64,000 bases of DNA from Streptomyces prunicolor NBRC 13075 (GTDB lineage: Bacteria; Actinomycetota; Actinomycetes; Streptomycetales; Streptomycetaceae), in contig NZ_BARF01000038.1 of the NCBI RefSeq assembly GCF_000367365.1, forward strand, positions 62,001-126,000, given 5' to 3'. A program made the position numbers and the translations under genes. A model generated the notes under the pieces. The model was not told the DNA's origin and did not search any database. It was given only the letters and a program-made list of their open reading frames with translations. This document shows, piece after piece, positions 16,106 to 24,394 of the stretch. Position 1 is the stretch's first letter, and the number at the start of each line of letters is the position of its first letter.

Positions 16106-16921
16106 TCAGAAGAGTGTGCCCTCCTCGGGCCCCTCCAGCTCCTTCAGCAGCTCCGGCCCGTTGTTGCGGACGTTGCTGACGGCCGTGGACACCGGGTACG
16201 CGCGCATCAGCCCGGCCGGCGGCGGGTCGAGCAGCTCGCGCAGGTCGTCCGGGTCGGTGCGGGAGGGGTCGAGCCAGGAGTCCCAGCGGTCCGGGGTGAG
16301 CATCAGCGGCATCCGGGGATGGATGTCGGCCAGCGCGTGCGGCCCGTCGTCCGGGGCGATCGCCAGCGGGGTCGTCTCCGCCTCGGTCGTGATCACCGAG
16401 CAGGTGACCCACCAGGCCAGCGGGTGGTCGTCGGGCAGAGTCCGGTCCCGCCAGAACTCGTACAGCCCGGCCATCGCGAACACCGACCCGTCGGCGGGCA
16501 GCACGAAGTACGGCTGCTTGCGCTGCCGCTTCTTCTTGCCCTCGACCTCCAACTCCCGCTCGTCCTTGGCGGTGACCCACTCGTAGTAGCCGTCGGCGGG
16601 GATGATGCAGCGCCGGGTGGAGAAGGCGCGACGGTACGAAGGCTTCTCGTGCACGGTCTCCGCGCGGGCGTTGATCATCCGTGCCCCGCCCTCGGGGGTC
16701 TTCGACCAGCTCGGCACGAGTCCCCACTTGAGCCGACGCAGCTGGCGAACCGGCTTCGGGCTGTCCGCGTCCTTAAGTGGACGGTCGAGGACTGCATAGA
16801 CCTCTTTGGTCGGGGCCACGTTGTAGTCGGGGGCCAAAGCCTCCTCGGGCTCCCACTTCTCGATCTCAAAGACTCCTGCGAGATCCTCGGGCCCACGACT
16901 CGCTGCATACCGTCCGCACAT
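16106..16921 (-). CDS. SOS response-associated peptidase (SRAP/YedK, HMCES family)
   Basis: A 271-residue protein that would form a thiazolidine crosslink to abasic sites in single-stranded DNA and shield them. The key N-terminus is MCGRY, with Cys2 becoming the crosslinking residue after Met removal; this fixes the start at 16921. Other family landmarks are NVAPT, WGLVPSW, NARAET, RCIIPADGYYEW and the active-site HPRMPLML. A Lys/Arg-rich insertion (about 130-145) interrupts the middle. It is divergent from the M50 protease gene with a 50-bp gap and coupled to the downstream hydrolase. Confidence 0.93.
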   Translation of the reverse strand: MCGRYAASRGPEDLAGVFEIEKWEPEEALAPDYNVAPTKEVYAVLDRPLKDADSPKPVRQLRRLKWGLVPSWSKTPEGGARMINARAETVHEKPSYRRAFSTRRCIIPADGYYEWVTAKDERELEVEGKKKRQRKQPYFVLPADGSVFAMAGLYEFWRDRTLPDDHPLAWWVTCSVITTEAETTPLAIAPDDGPHALADIHPRMPLMLTPDRWDSWLDPSRTDPDDLRELLDPPPAGLMRAYPVSTAVSNVRNNGPELLKELEGPEEGTLF

Positions 16922-16971
16922 ACGTGCCACACTGCCAGATTCGACGACACCCACGGGAGCCTCCGCCACCA

Positions 16972-17694
16972 ATGGACAGCACCGCAATCGCCTCGATACC
17001 CACCCTCTGGGACGAGGTCTTCGGCAACCAGCCGGACCCCGACCTGTGGGTGGTGATCGCCACCATGGCCGCCGCCCTGGCCGTGGTGGTCCCACACAGC
17101 CTGTGGCGCCTCTCCCGCAATGCCATCACCATCGCCCACGAGGGCGGCCACGGCCTGGTGGCCCTGCTCACCGGCCGCACCCTCACCGGCATCCGCCTGC
17201 ACTCCGACACCAGCGGCCTCACGGTCAGCCGCGGCAAGCCGCACGGCCTCGGCATGATCCTCACAGCAGCCGCCGGCTACACCGCTCCCCCACTCCTGGG
17301 CCTGGGCGGCGCGGCCCTCCTGGGCGCCGGCCACATCACCCTCCTCCTGTGGCTGTCGACCCTGTTGCTGATAGCCATGCTGGTAATGATCCGCAACGCC
17401 TACGGCGCCCTCACGGTCATCCTCAGCGGAGCAGCCTTCCTCCTCGTCTCCTGGCTGACGGGCCCCCAGGTGCAGGCGGCTTTCGCGTACGCGGTGGTGT
17501 GGTTCCTGTTGTTGGGAGGCGTACGCCCCGCGTTCGAGCTCCAGGCGAAGAGGTCAAGGGGCGGAGCGGGCGACTCGGACGCAGACCAGTTGGCGCGCCT
17601 GACGCACGTACCGGCAGGGTTGTGGCTGTTCCTCTTCCACTTGGTGTCACTGTGCTCGCTGATAGGCGGGGGACGCTGGCTGCTTGAGCTGTGA
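16972..17694 (+). CDS. M50-family membrane metallopeptidase-like protein
   Basis: A 240-residue polytopic membrane protein with about six hydrophobic segments. The zinc-binding motif HEGGH (in ITIAHEGGHGLVALLTG, around residue 55) lies in a membrane helix, as in site-2-protease/M50B members. Substrate and role are unknown; related proteins are annotated as M50 family peptidases throughout Streptomyces. The ATG at 16972 follows a GGGAG with long spacing. It is transcribed divergently from the SRAP gene. Confidence 0.85.
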   Translation: MDSTAIASIPTLWDEVFGNQPDPDLWVVIATMAAALAVVVPHSLWRLSRNAITIAHEGGHGLVALLTGRTLTGIRLHSDTSGLTVSRGKPHGLGMILTAAAGYTAPPLLGLGGAALLGAGHITLLLWLSTLLLIAMLVMIRNAYGALTVILSGAAFLLVSWLTGPQVQAAFAYAVVWFLLLGGVRPAFELQAKRSRGGAGDSDADQLARLTHVPAGLWLFLFHLVSLCSLIGGGRWLLEL

Positions 17695-17717
17695 CAAAGC
17701 CCCGAAGGGGCGAGTCA

Positions 17718-17780
17718 CTAGGGGCGCGGGGCTGTATCTATTTGCGGCTCCGCCGCGCGGGCGCGACCAGCCACGACGGC
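17718..17780. repeat. Single copy of the Streptomyces intergenic repeat
   Basis: It begins AGGGGCGCGGGGCTGT, continues through TTTGCGGCTCCGCCGCG and ends GCGCGACCAGCCACGACGG. It therefore joins the first half of the 57-bp units found at 10232 to the alternative 3' end seen in the last unit there. It lies between the M50 gene stop and the aroA start, 40 bp before aroA. Confidence 0.85.
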
Positions 17781-17819
17781 GCAGCACCCGAAAGACGGCC
17801 TACTTATACAGTGGGTCAC

Positions 17820-19148
17820 ATGGCCCCGAACAACGACCAAACCGCCCTCTGGCCCGCTCCCCACGCCCGCGGAGCCGTCAACGCGACGGTCCACGTCCCG
17901 GGGTCCAAGTCCGTCACCAACCGCGCCCTCGTCCTAGCAGCCCTCGCCAGCGAACCCGGCTGGCTACGCCGCCCCCTCCGCTCCCGAGACACCCTCCTGA
18001 TGGCCGGCGCCCTCCGCGCAATGGGCGTAGGCATCGAGGAGGGCGTAGGCACGGAGACGGGCTCCGGCGAGTTCTGGCGAGTCATCCCCTCGGGCCTCCA
18101 CGGCCCGGCCACGATCGACGTAGGCAACGCCGGCACCGTGATGCGTTTCCTCCCCCCCGTCGCTGCCCTGGCCAACGGCCCCATCCGCTTCGACGGCGAC
18201 CCGCGCTCGTACGAACGCCCCCTGCACGGCGTGATCGACGCCCTCCGCGTCCTCGGCGCCCGCATCGACGACGACGGCCGAGGCGCGCTGCCCCTGACCG
18301 TGCACGGCGGGGGCGCGCTGGACGGCGGCCCGGTGGAGATCGACGCGTCCTCCTCGTCCCAGTTCGTGAGCGCCCTCCTCCTCTCCGGCCCGCGCTTCAA
18401 CCAGGGCGTAGAGGTCCGCCACACCGGCTCCTCCCTCCCCTCGATGCCGCACATCCGGATGACGGTCGACATGCTGCGCGCGGTCGGCGCCCAGGTGGAC
18501 ACCCCGGAGTCGGGCGGCGAGCCCAACGTCTGGCGGGTGACCCCGGGCGCACTGCTCGGCCGGGACCTGACGGTCGAGCCGGATCTGTCGAACGCCCAGC
18601 CCTTCCTCGCCGCGGCGCTCGTGGCCGGCGGCAAGGTCGTCGTACCGGACTGGCCGGCCCGTACCACCCAGCCCGGTGACCGGCTGCGGGAGATCTTCAC
18701 CGAGATGGGCGGTTCCTGCGAACTCACCGAGTACGGGCTGGAGTTCACCGGTTCGGGTGCGATCCACGGCATCGACGTGGACCTGGGCGAGGTCGGCGAA
18801 CTGACTCCGGGTATCGCGGCCGTGGCCGCCCTCGCCGACTCCCCCTCGACCCTTCGGGGCGTTTCCCACCTGCGCCTGCACGAGACGGACCGGCTGGCCG
18901 CGCTCACCAAGGAGATCAACGAGCTGGGCGGTGACGTGACCGAGACCGCCGACGGTCTGCACATCCGCCCGCGCCGCCTGCACGGCGGGATCTTCCACAC
19001 CTACGAGGACCACCGCATGGCCACCGCGGGCGCGATCATCGGCCTCGCGGTCGAGGGCGTGCAGATCGAGAACGTGGCGACGACCGCGAAGACCCTTCCG
19101 GACTTCCCCGACCTGTGGGCCGGAATGCTCGGGAGCGATGGGGCGTAG
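17820..19148 (+). CDS. aroA: 3-Phosphoshikimate 1-carboxyvinyltransferase (EPSP synthase)
   Basis: A 442-residue enzyme of the shikimate pathway that joins phosphoenolpyruvate to shikimate-3-phosphate. Visible signatures are PGSKSVTNRALVLAALA (27-43, substrate lysine), DVGNAGTVMRFLPP, the Ser-rich DASSSSQFVSALLL and the C-terminal LRLHETDRLAAL, then EDHRMATAGA. I start at the ATG at 17820 because everything further upstream in frame is the intergenic repeat; a GTG three codons earlier is possible. The gene is followed after 12 bp by rsgA, so they probably form an operon. Confidence 0.95.
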   Translation: MAPNNDQTALWPAPHARGAVNATVHVPGSKSVTNRALVLAALASEPGWLRRPLRSRDTLLMAGALRAMGVGIEEGVGTETGSGEFWRVIPSGLHGPATIDVGNAGTVMRFLPPVAALANGPIRFDGDPRSYERPLHGVIDALRVLGARIDDDGRGALPLTVHGGGALDGGPVEIDASSSSQFVSALLLSGPRFNQGVEVRHTGSSLPSMPHIRMTVDMLRAVGAQVDTPESGGEPNVWRVTPGALLGRDLTVEPDLSNAQPFLAAALVAGGKVVVPDWPARTTQPGDRLREIFTEMGGSCELTEYGLEFTGSGAIHGIDVDLGEVGELTPGIAAVAALADSPSTLRGVSHLRLHETDRLAALTKEINELGGDVTETADGLHIRPRRLHGGIFHTYEDHRMATAGAIIGLAVEGVQIENVATTAKTLPDFPDLWAGMLGSDGA

Positions 19149-19160
19149 GGGACACACGCC

Positions 19161-20171
19161 ATGCGTCGCTACGGCAAGAACACCGACGAGGACGACATCC
19201 GCCAGCGCCCGAACCGCAAGGGCAACCGGCCGCGCACCAACATCCGCCCCAAGCACGAGGAAGCGGTCGAGGGCATGGTCCTCACCGTCGACCGGGGCCG
19301 CCTGACCTGCCTGGTCGAGGACCGGGTCGTGATGGCCGTCAAGGCCCGCGAACTGGGCCGGAAGGCGGCGGTGGTCGGCGACCGCGTCGGCATCATCGGC
19401 GACCTCTCCGGCGACAAGGACACCCTCGCCCGCATCATCCGCATCGAGCCGCGCACCTCGGTGCTGCGCCGCACGGCCGACGACGACGACCCGTACGAGC
19501 GCGTGGTCGTCGCCAACGCCGACCAGCTCGCCATCGTCACCGCCCTCGCCGACCCCGAGCCGCGCCCCCGCCTGATCGACCGCTGCCTGGTCGCGGCCTA
19601 CGACGGCGGCCTCGACCCACTCCTCGTCCTCACCAAGTCGGACCTCGCCTCGCCCGACCAACTCCTGGAGATGTACGGCGCGTTGGGCGTCCCCTACGTC
19701 GTCACGAGCCGCGAGGAGCTGGAGAACGGCACCGCGGTGGAGCGGGTCCGCAAGCAGCTCGACGGCAAGATCACCGCGTTCGTCGGGCACTCCGGTGTCG
19801 GCAAGACGACCCTCGTCAACGCGCTGGTCTCGCTGGAGCGGCGGCGCAGCACCGGCATCGTCAACGCCGTCACCGGCCGCGGCCGGCACACCACGACCTC
19901 GGCCCGCGCGATCCCGCTGCCGGACGACTCGGGCTGGGTCGTCGACACCCCGGGCGTCCGTTCCTTCGGCCTGCACCACGTGGACCCGTCCCGGGTGATC
20001 AAGGCCTTCCCCGACCTGGAGCCCGGCACGGAGAACTGCCCGCGCGCGTGCAGCCACGACGAGCCGGACTGCGCCCTGGACCAGTGGGTGGCCGACGGTC
20101 ACGCGGACCCGCAGCGGCTGTACTCGCTACGGCGACTGCTGGCCACCCGCGAGCGAACCGAGGGCGACTGA
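19161..20171 (+). CDS. rsgA: Ribosome small-subunit-dependent GTPase A
   Basis: A 336-residue circularly permuted GTPase that helps late 30S maturation. The motif order is permuted as expected: G4 TKSD (158-161) precedes G1 GHSGVGKT (209-216) and G3 DTPG (262-265). The N-terminus has an OB-fold region after a basic extension (residues 1-35). The C-terminus has the zinc-binding cysteine cluster NCPRACSHDEPDC. The ATG at 19161 lies 12 bp after aroA. Confidence 0.94.
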   Translation: MRRYGKNTDEDDIRQRPNRKGNRPRTNIRPKHEEAVEGMVLTVDRGRLTCLVEDRVVMAVKARELGRKAAVVGDRVGIIGDLSGDKDTLARIIRIEPRTSVLRRTADDDDPYERVVVANADQLAIVTALADPEPRPRLIDRCLVAAYDGGLDPLLVLTKSDLASPDQLLEMYGALGVPYVVTSREELENGTAVERVRKQLDGKITAFVGHSGVGKTTLVNALVSLERRRSTGIVNAVTGRGRHTTTSARAIPLPDDSGWVVDTPGVRSFGLHHVDPSRVIKAFPDLEPGTENCPRACSHDEPDCALDQWVADGHADPQRLYSLRRLLATRERTEGD

Positions 20172-20258
20172 TCACCGTCTGACCACCGCGTGTTTGTGGG
20201 GACTCAAGTTCGGTAAGTGCATAATCGCACCGAGCCGGACAAACGGGAGGACAGCACA

Positions 20259-20582
20259 ATGGCGTGGCTGCTGGTTGTCGTGGCCGGAATTCTGGAGACC
20301 GGGTTCGCCGTGTGCCTGAAGCTGTCCCACGGCTTCACGCGCCTGTGGCCGACGGTCGCCTTCTGCTCCTTCGCACTGGGCAGCTTCGGCCTGCTGACCC
20401 TCTCCCTGAAGAAACTCGACGTGGGCCCCGCGTACGCCGTGTGGACCGGCATCGGCGCGGCCGGCACCGCGATCTACGGCATGGTCTTCCTCGGCGACCT
20501 GGTCTCGACGCTGAAGCTCGTGTCGATCAGCCTCGTCATCGTCGGGGTCATCGGGCTCCAGTTGTCCGGTTCCGCGCACTGA
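20259..20582 (+). CDS. SMR-family transporter of the Gdx/SugE (guanidinium exporter) subtype
   Basis: A 107-residue protein with four membrane helices that works as a dual-topology dimer. The essential membrane glutamate is Glu13, in AGILETGFAV. The segment SHGFTRLWPT after helix 1 is characteristic of the Gdx/SugE branch and not of the EmrE multidrug branch, so guanidinium export by proton exchange is the likelier function. The start is the ATG at 20259 with GGGAGG eight bases upstream. It is convergent with a TetR gene, and a 16-bp tandem repeat lies between them. Confidence 0.88.
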   Translation: MAWLLVVVAGILETGFAVCLKLSHGFTRLWPTVAFCSFALGSFGLLTLSLKKLDVGPAYAVWTGIGAAGTAIYGMVFLGDLVSTLKLVSISLVIVGVIGLQLSGSAH

Positions 20583-20589
20583 ATCTGTC

Positions 20590-20663
20590 GAGGCGGGCAT
20601 CCGTTGAGGCGGGCATCTGCTGAGGCTGGCTTCTGCTGAGGCGGGCAATTTACTGAGGCGGGC
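20590..20663. repeat. Five tandem copies of a ~16-bp repeat
   Basis: GAGGCGGGC or GAGGCTGGC recurs at 20590, 20606, 20622, 20638 and 20655, a spacing of 16, 16, 16 and 17 bases. The copies fill the gap between the convergent SMR and TetR genes. The last copy lies inside the TetR coding end and supplies its final residues. Confidence 0.8.
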
Positions 20664-21252
20664 CCAGCGCGCTGCGCACCAGTTCGCCCACGCCCCCCTC
20701 CCCCGGCGGCGCCGCCACACAGGACAGCGCCAGCCGTACGACGAGTTCGCAGGACCGTGCCAGGTCGGCGGTGTCCGGCTTGGCAGCCCCGGGTCCGGCG
20801 AGCGCGGCCACCGCACGGTCGCGGACGACGGCCACGAAGTCACCGGGTGAGGGCAGCGGCCCGTCGGCCCGGCGCTGTGCCGGTACGGCGGAGGAGGACG
20901 GCACCGCGGACAGGGTGGGCGAGGGCAGCCGTTCGCTCCAGCAGCCGGTGAGCATCGCCCGTACCAGCGCGTTCTCGCGGGCCGCGGACGTGGTCCACTC
21001 GGCGGTCGCGGTCAGTCGCTCGCGGGCGTCCACATGGGCGCCGAGCGCCCGGTCGACGCCGACGAGATACCCGTCGGCCTCCCTTCTGACCAGCGCCCGC
21101 GCGAGCCCCTCCTTGCTCCCGAACTCGTTGTACAGCGTCTGCCGGGACACTCCGGCGGCGGCGGCCACGTCCACCATCCGTACGGTGGACCACGACCGGC
21201 GCGCCAGCGCCGTATAGGCGGCGTCCAGCAGGGATTCCCGGGCTGCAGGCAT
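20650..21252 (-). CDS. TetR-family transcriptional regulator
   Basis: A 200-residue repressor-type protein. The N-terminal DNA-binding domain reads SLLDAAYTALARRSW, then VDVAAAAGVSRQTLYNEFGS (helix-turn-helix about 27-46). The rest is a ligand-binding domain. There are two adjacent ATGs; the second (21252) has GGGAGG at the best spacing. A promoter/operator candidate lies upstream. It is divergent from hisN and convergent with the SMR pump. Whether it controls the pump is inference; its operator lies on its own side of the gene. Confidence 0.88.
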   Translation of the reverse strand: MPAARESLLDAAYTALARRSWSTVRMVDVAAAAGVSRQTLYNEFGSKEGLARALVRREADGYLVGVDRALGAHVDARERLTATAEWTTSAARENALVRAMLTGCWSERLPSPTLSAVPSSSAVPAQRRADGPLPSPGDFVAVVRDRAVAALAGPGAAKPDTADLARSCELVVRLALSCVAAPPGEGGVGELVRSALGPPQ

Positions 21253-21286
21253 CATTCGCCTCCCTGGGGCGAGCGGCTCTGCGCCC

Positions 21287-21315
21287 AGATTTGACGCGCA
21301 CGGGGGCACTGTCAA
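21287..21315 (-). promoter_or_regulatory. TetR gene promoter with overlapping inverted repeat
   Basis: On the minus strand there is a consensus -35 TTGACA (21310-21315), a 17-base spacer and AAATCT as the -10 (21287-21292). The half-sites TTGAC (21291-21295) and GTCAA (21311-21315) form an inverted repeat with a 15-base gap across the promoter. This is the normal position for autorepression by a TetR protein. Confidence 0.6.
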
Positions 21316-21515
21316 GGGTTCGCGGCGGCGCCAGGGGGCGCACTTCGGCCATTGCGCGCGGGAGTTGGGGCGGGGCCGGGGCGGGATCCGGGCGGGGGCC
21401 GGAGCGGAGTTTCCCTCTTGATGATCTCCCCGGGGTCCCCGACCTCCCGTCCACCTCCCGTTTCGCCCACCGGACCCTGTAGCCCCGGCGCGACCCCTGA
21501 AGATACGGTTCACGC

Positions 21516-22316
21516 ATGGCCGACTATCACGATGACCTGCGCCTCGCCCACGTCCTCGCGGACGCCGCCGACGCCGCGACGACCGCGCGGTTCAAGGCGC
21601 TCGATCTCAAGGTCGAGACCAAGCCGGACATGACTCCGGTGACCGAGGCGGACAAGGCGGCCGAGGAAGTCATCCGCGGTCATCTGCAGCGCGCACGCCC
21701 GCGTGACGCGGTCCTCGGCGAGGAGTTCGGCATCGAGGGCACCGGCCCCCGCCGCTGGGTGATCGACCCGATCGACGGCACCAAGAACTACGTACGCGGT
21801 GTCCCGGTGTGGGCCACGCTGATCTCACTGACGGAGGCGGCGGAGGGCGGCTACCAGCCCGTCGTCGGCCTGGTCTCCGCGCCCGCGCTGGGCCGCCGCT
21901 GGTGGGCCGCGAAGGGCCACGGCGCCTACACCGGCCGCAGTCTGTCCTCCGCGTCCCGGCTGCGCGTCTCCCAGGTCTCGAAGCTGACGGACGCCTCCTT
22001 CGCGTACTCCTCGCTCACCGGCTGGGAGGACCAGGGCCGCCTGGGCGGCTTCCTGGACCTGACCCGCGAGGTGTGGCGCACGCGCGCGTACGGCGACTTC
22101 TGGCCGTACATGATGGTCGCCGAGGGCTCGGTCGACATCTGCGCCGAACCGGAGCTCTCCCTCTGGGACATGGCGGCGACCGCGATCATCGTCACCGAGG
22201 CAGGCGGCACCTTCACGGGCCTCGACGGCCGCCCGGGCCCGCACAGCGGCAACGCGGCCGCGTCGAACGGCATCCTGCACGACGAGTTCCTGGGCTATCT
22301 CAACATGCGCTACTGA
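21516..22316 (+). CDS. hisN: Histidinol-phosphatase, inositol monophosphatase family
   Basis: A 266-residue Mg-dependent phosphatase. It has the metal-site motifs GEEFG (with the Glu ligand), WVIDPIDGTKNYVRG (the DPIDGT signature) and the C-terminal LWDMAATAIIVTEAGG. In Actinobacteria this type of enzyme (HisN) performs the last phosphatase step of histidine synthesis, and the genomic position agrees with the S. coelicolor gene as I recall it. A general inositol-phosphatase role cannot be excluded from sequence alone. Confidence 0.88.
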   Translation: MADYHDDLRLAHVLADAADAATTARFKALDLKVETKPDMTPVTEADKAAEEVIRGHLQRARPRDAVLGEEFGIEGTGPRRWVIDPIDGTKNYVRGVPVWATLISLTEAAEGGYQPVVGLVSAPALGRRWWAAKGHGAYTGRSLSSASRLRVSQVSKLTDASFAYSSLTGWEDQGRLGGFLDLTREVWRTRAYGDFWPYMMVAEGSVDICAEPELSLWDMAATAIIVTEAGGTFTGLDGRPGPHSGNAAASNGILHDEFLGYLNMRY

Positions 22317-22509
22317 CCACCACAGGACACCCGCACACGCCCCCAACCGGCCGCGCGCGCCCTCTTGTTGACCCGTGCTTTACCTGCCACTCTGAGAGCG
22401 CCCCCACTTGTGAACTTGTGAATCCGTTAACTAGCGGACCCGAGGCCCGGCAAGCAACGGACCGAGGCCCGCACGGCACCACGGATTCCCCAGGAGGTGA
22501 CCTCATCCC

Positions 22510-22938
22510 ATGCCGCACCCGCACCCACTCCCCTTGCCGCAATCCATGCTGGTCCGCGACGCCATGAGCACGGTGGTCCTCACCATCGGCCCCGCCCACA
22601 CCCTCCGCCAGGCAGCCGCCCTCATGTCCTCGCGCCATGTCGGCGCGGCCGTGGTCCTCGACCCGGACGCCGGCGGCATCGGCATCCTCACCGAACGCGA
22701 CATCCTCAACTCGCTGGGCCGGGGCCAGAACCCGGACACCGAGCGCGCCCACGCCCACACCACCACCGACGTCGTCTTCGCCACCCCGGCCTGGACCCTG
22801 GAGGACGCGGCGAGCGCGATGGCCCACGGCGGCTTCCGCCACCTCATCGTCCTCGACCGCTCCGAGCCGGCCGGCATCGTCTCGGTCCGCGACATCATCC
22901 GCTGCTGGGCACCGGCACGACAGCAGGTTCCCGCCTGA
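22510..22938 (+). CDS. Two-CBS-domain protein
   Basis: A 142-residue protein made of a tandem CBS pair (Bateman module): VRDAMSTVVLTIGPAHTLRQ, then GILTERDI, and DVVFATPAWTLEDAASAMAH, then IVSVRDII. Such stand-alone modules bind adenosine nucleotides and regulate partners. An AGGAGGTGA sequence precedes the ATG by about ten bases. It lies between hisN and catR with no terminator visible. The partner is unknown. Confidence 0.88.
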   Translation: MPHPHPLPLPQSMLVRDAMSTVVLTIGPAHTLRQAAALMSSRHVGAAVVLDPDAGGIGILTERDILNSLGRGQNPDTERAHAHTTTDVVFATPAWTLEDAASAMAHGGFRHLIVLDRSEPAGIVSVRDIIRCWAPARQQVPA

Positions 22939-22956
22939 AACCGGGCGGAATCGCGG

Positions 22957-22971
22957 TTGGACTCAGTCCAA
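22957..22971. promoter_or_regulatory. Perfect 7-1-7 palindrome upstream of catR (Fur-family operator candidate)
   Basis: TTGGACTCAGTCCAA is a perfect 7-1-7 inverted repeat, the geometry of Fur/PerR-family boxes. It lies 65 bp before the catR start, where an autoregulatory operator would be expected. Confidence 0.65.
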
Positions 22972-23036
22972 GTCCAGCAGCCCTCCAAAGTCACACCTAT
23001 TCGGGAACTGGTCAGCCTGCTGTTAAGCTGGCCGGC

Positions 23037-23453
23037 ATGAGTGACCTTCTGGAGCGGCTGCGCGGACGCGGATGGCGGATGACCGCACAGCGGCGCGTCG
23101 TGGCCGAAGTACTCGACGGCGACCATGTCCACCTGACCGCCGACGAGGTCCACTCCCGTGCCGTGGCCAAGCTGCCCGAGATCTCCCGGGCGACGGTCTA
23201 CAACACGCTGGGCGAGCTGGTCTCGCTCGGCGAGGTCCTGGAAGTCTCCACGGACAAGCGAGCCAAGCGCTACGACCCGAACGCGCACAGCCCGCACCAC
23301 CACCTGGTCTGCGCCAACTGCGGCCAGATCCGCGACGTCCACCCGGGCGGCAACCCCCTCGCCGACCTCCCCGACTCGGAGCGCTTCGGCTTCACGGTCT
23401 CGGACGTCGAGGTGACGTACCGCGGGCTCTGCCCGAACTGCGCGAGCGCGTAG
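23037..23453 (+). CDS. catR: Fur-family peroxide-responsive repressor CatR
   Basis: A 138-residue Fur/PerR protein. It has a winged-helix domain (residues 1-80, recognition helix SRATVYNTLGELVSLG) and a dimerisation domain with structural zinc cysteines in two CxxC pairs (Cys92/95 and Cys132/135). The His/Asp-rich segment DPNAHSPHHHL (80-90) supplies the regulatory metal site. CatR represses catalase catA until oxidised by peroxide. Assignment to CatR instead of another Fur paralogue rests on PerR-like features and position. A terminator follows. Confidence 0.85.
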   Translation: MSDLLERLRGRGWRMTAQRRVVAEVLDGDHVHLTADEVHSRAVAKLPEISRATVYNTLGELVSLGEVLEVSTDKRAKRYDPNAHSPHHHLVCANCGQIRDVHPGGNPLADLPDSERFGFTVSDVEVTYRGLCPNCASA

Positions 23454-23468
23454 CAAGTCCCTTCACAG

Positions 23469-23501
23469 GCCCCGGCATCCGTTCGACACGGACGCCGGGG
23501 C
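23469..23501 (+). terminator. Terminator after catR
   Basis: A 13-bp stem with one mismatch (GCCCCGGCATCCG with CGGACGCCGGGGC), a 7-base loop and then TTTGTG. It lies 16 bp past the catR stop. GGGGCTTTGTGCTGC recurs about 20 bp later. Confidence 0.8.
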
Positions 23502-23626
23502 TTTGTGCTGCCTACAGGGGGGCTTTGTGCTGCGCACGGGCTTCCCGAATCTGACGGTCCGTCATATCGTCGTGCGGCACCCCCCACCCGTACCGACAGA
23601 CGTACCGCCCTCCGCAAGGAGCACTC

Positions 23627-24394
23627 GTGGGAGACCCGCACCCAAAACTCCACGCCACCCAGCTGACCCGCACCTTCGGCCGTGCCCCGCACCAGGTGGA
23701 CGCCCTCGGCCCCCTCGAACTCAGCGTCGCCCCGGGCGAGTTCGTCTGCCTGGTAGGCCCGTCGGGTTGCGGCAAATCCACCCTCCTCCGCATCGCCGCG
23801 GGCCTGCTGCGCCCCACCACAGGCACCCTGGAGATCTGCACACGGAGCCTCCGCCCGGCGGCCATGATCTTCCAGGACTACGGCATCTACGACTGGAAGT
23901 CGGTCCGCGCCAACGTCCGCTTCGGCCTGGACATCCAGCGCGTCTCGCGCCGCACGGCCAACGCCCGCGCCGACGAGTGGCTGACCCGCATGGGCCTCGC
24001 CGACTTCGCACACGCCTACCCCGCGACCCTCTCCGGCGGCATGCGGCAACGCGTCGCCATCGCCCGCGCACTCGCCGTAGAACCCGAACTCCTGCTGATG
24101 GACGAGCCGTTCGCCGCCCTGGACGCCCAGCTCCGGACGATCCTCCAGGACGAACTCCTCGACCTGACACAGACGTTGCACACCACCACCCTCTTCATCA
24201 CACACAGCCTGGAGGAGGCGCTCGTGCTCGGTGACCGTGTGCTGGTGATGTCCGCGCGCCCGGGCAGGATCATCGCCGAACACCGTCCGCCGTTCCCCCG
24301 CCCCCGCACCGGCGACATCCGCGACACCCCCGAATTCACCGCCCTGAAGGGCGAGTTGTGGGAGCTGCTGCGCAAGGAGGCGGTACCCGCATGA
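23627..24394 (+). CDS. ABC transporter ATPase, taurine/nitrate/sulfonate type
   Basis: A 255-residue nucleotide-binding subunit. Walker A is GPSGCGKST (44-52), the signature is LSGGMRQRVAIARALA, Walker B is LLLMDEPFAALD and the switch histidine is in FITHSLEEAL. The family (TauB/SsuB/NrtD-like) powers import of small organic or inorganic anions. The GTG start has AAGGAG six bases upstream. It overlaps the permease start by four bases (ATGA). The three genes form one operon encoding a complete importer. Confidence 0.92.
   Translation: MGDPHPKLHATQLTRTFGRAPHQVDALGPLELSVAPGEFVCLVGPSGCGKSTLLRIAAGLLRPTTGTLEICTRSLRPAAMIFQDYGIYDWKSVRANVRFGLDIQRVSRRTANARADEWLTRMGLADFAHAYPATLSGGMRQRVAIARALAVEPELLLMDEPFAALDAQLRTILQDELLDLTQTLHTTTLFITHSLEEALVLGDRVLVMSARPGRIIAEHRPPFPRPRTGDIRDTPEFTALKGELWELLRKEAVPA

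Noticed and set aside
17964..20102. A 712-codon minus-strand open frame across aroA and rsgA
   Set aside because: It is antisense to two enzymes with intact catalytic motifs, its composition is Val/Arg/Gly-rich and no domain is visible.
20172..20258. Possible guanidine riboswitch before the Gdx-type pump
   Set aside because: I could not find the paired ACGR tetraloop hairpins of the guanidine-II class or a convincing guanidine-I/III core. GGACAAACGGGAGG alone is not enough.
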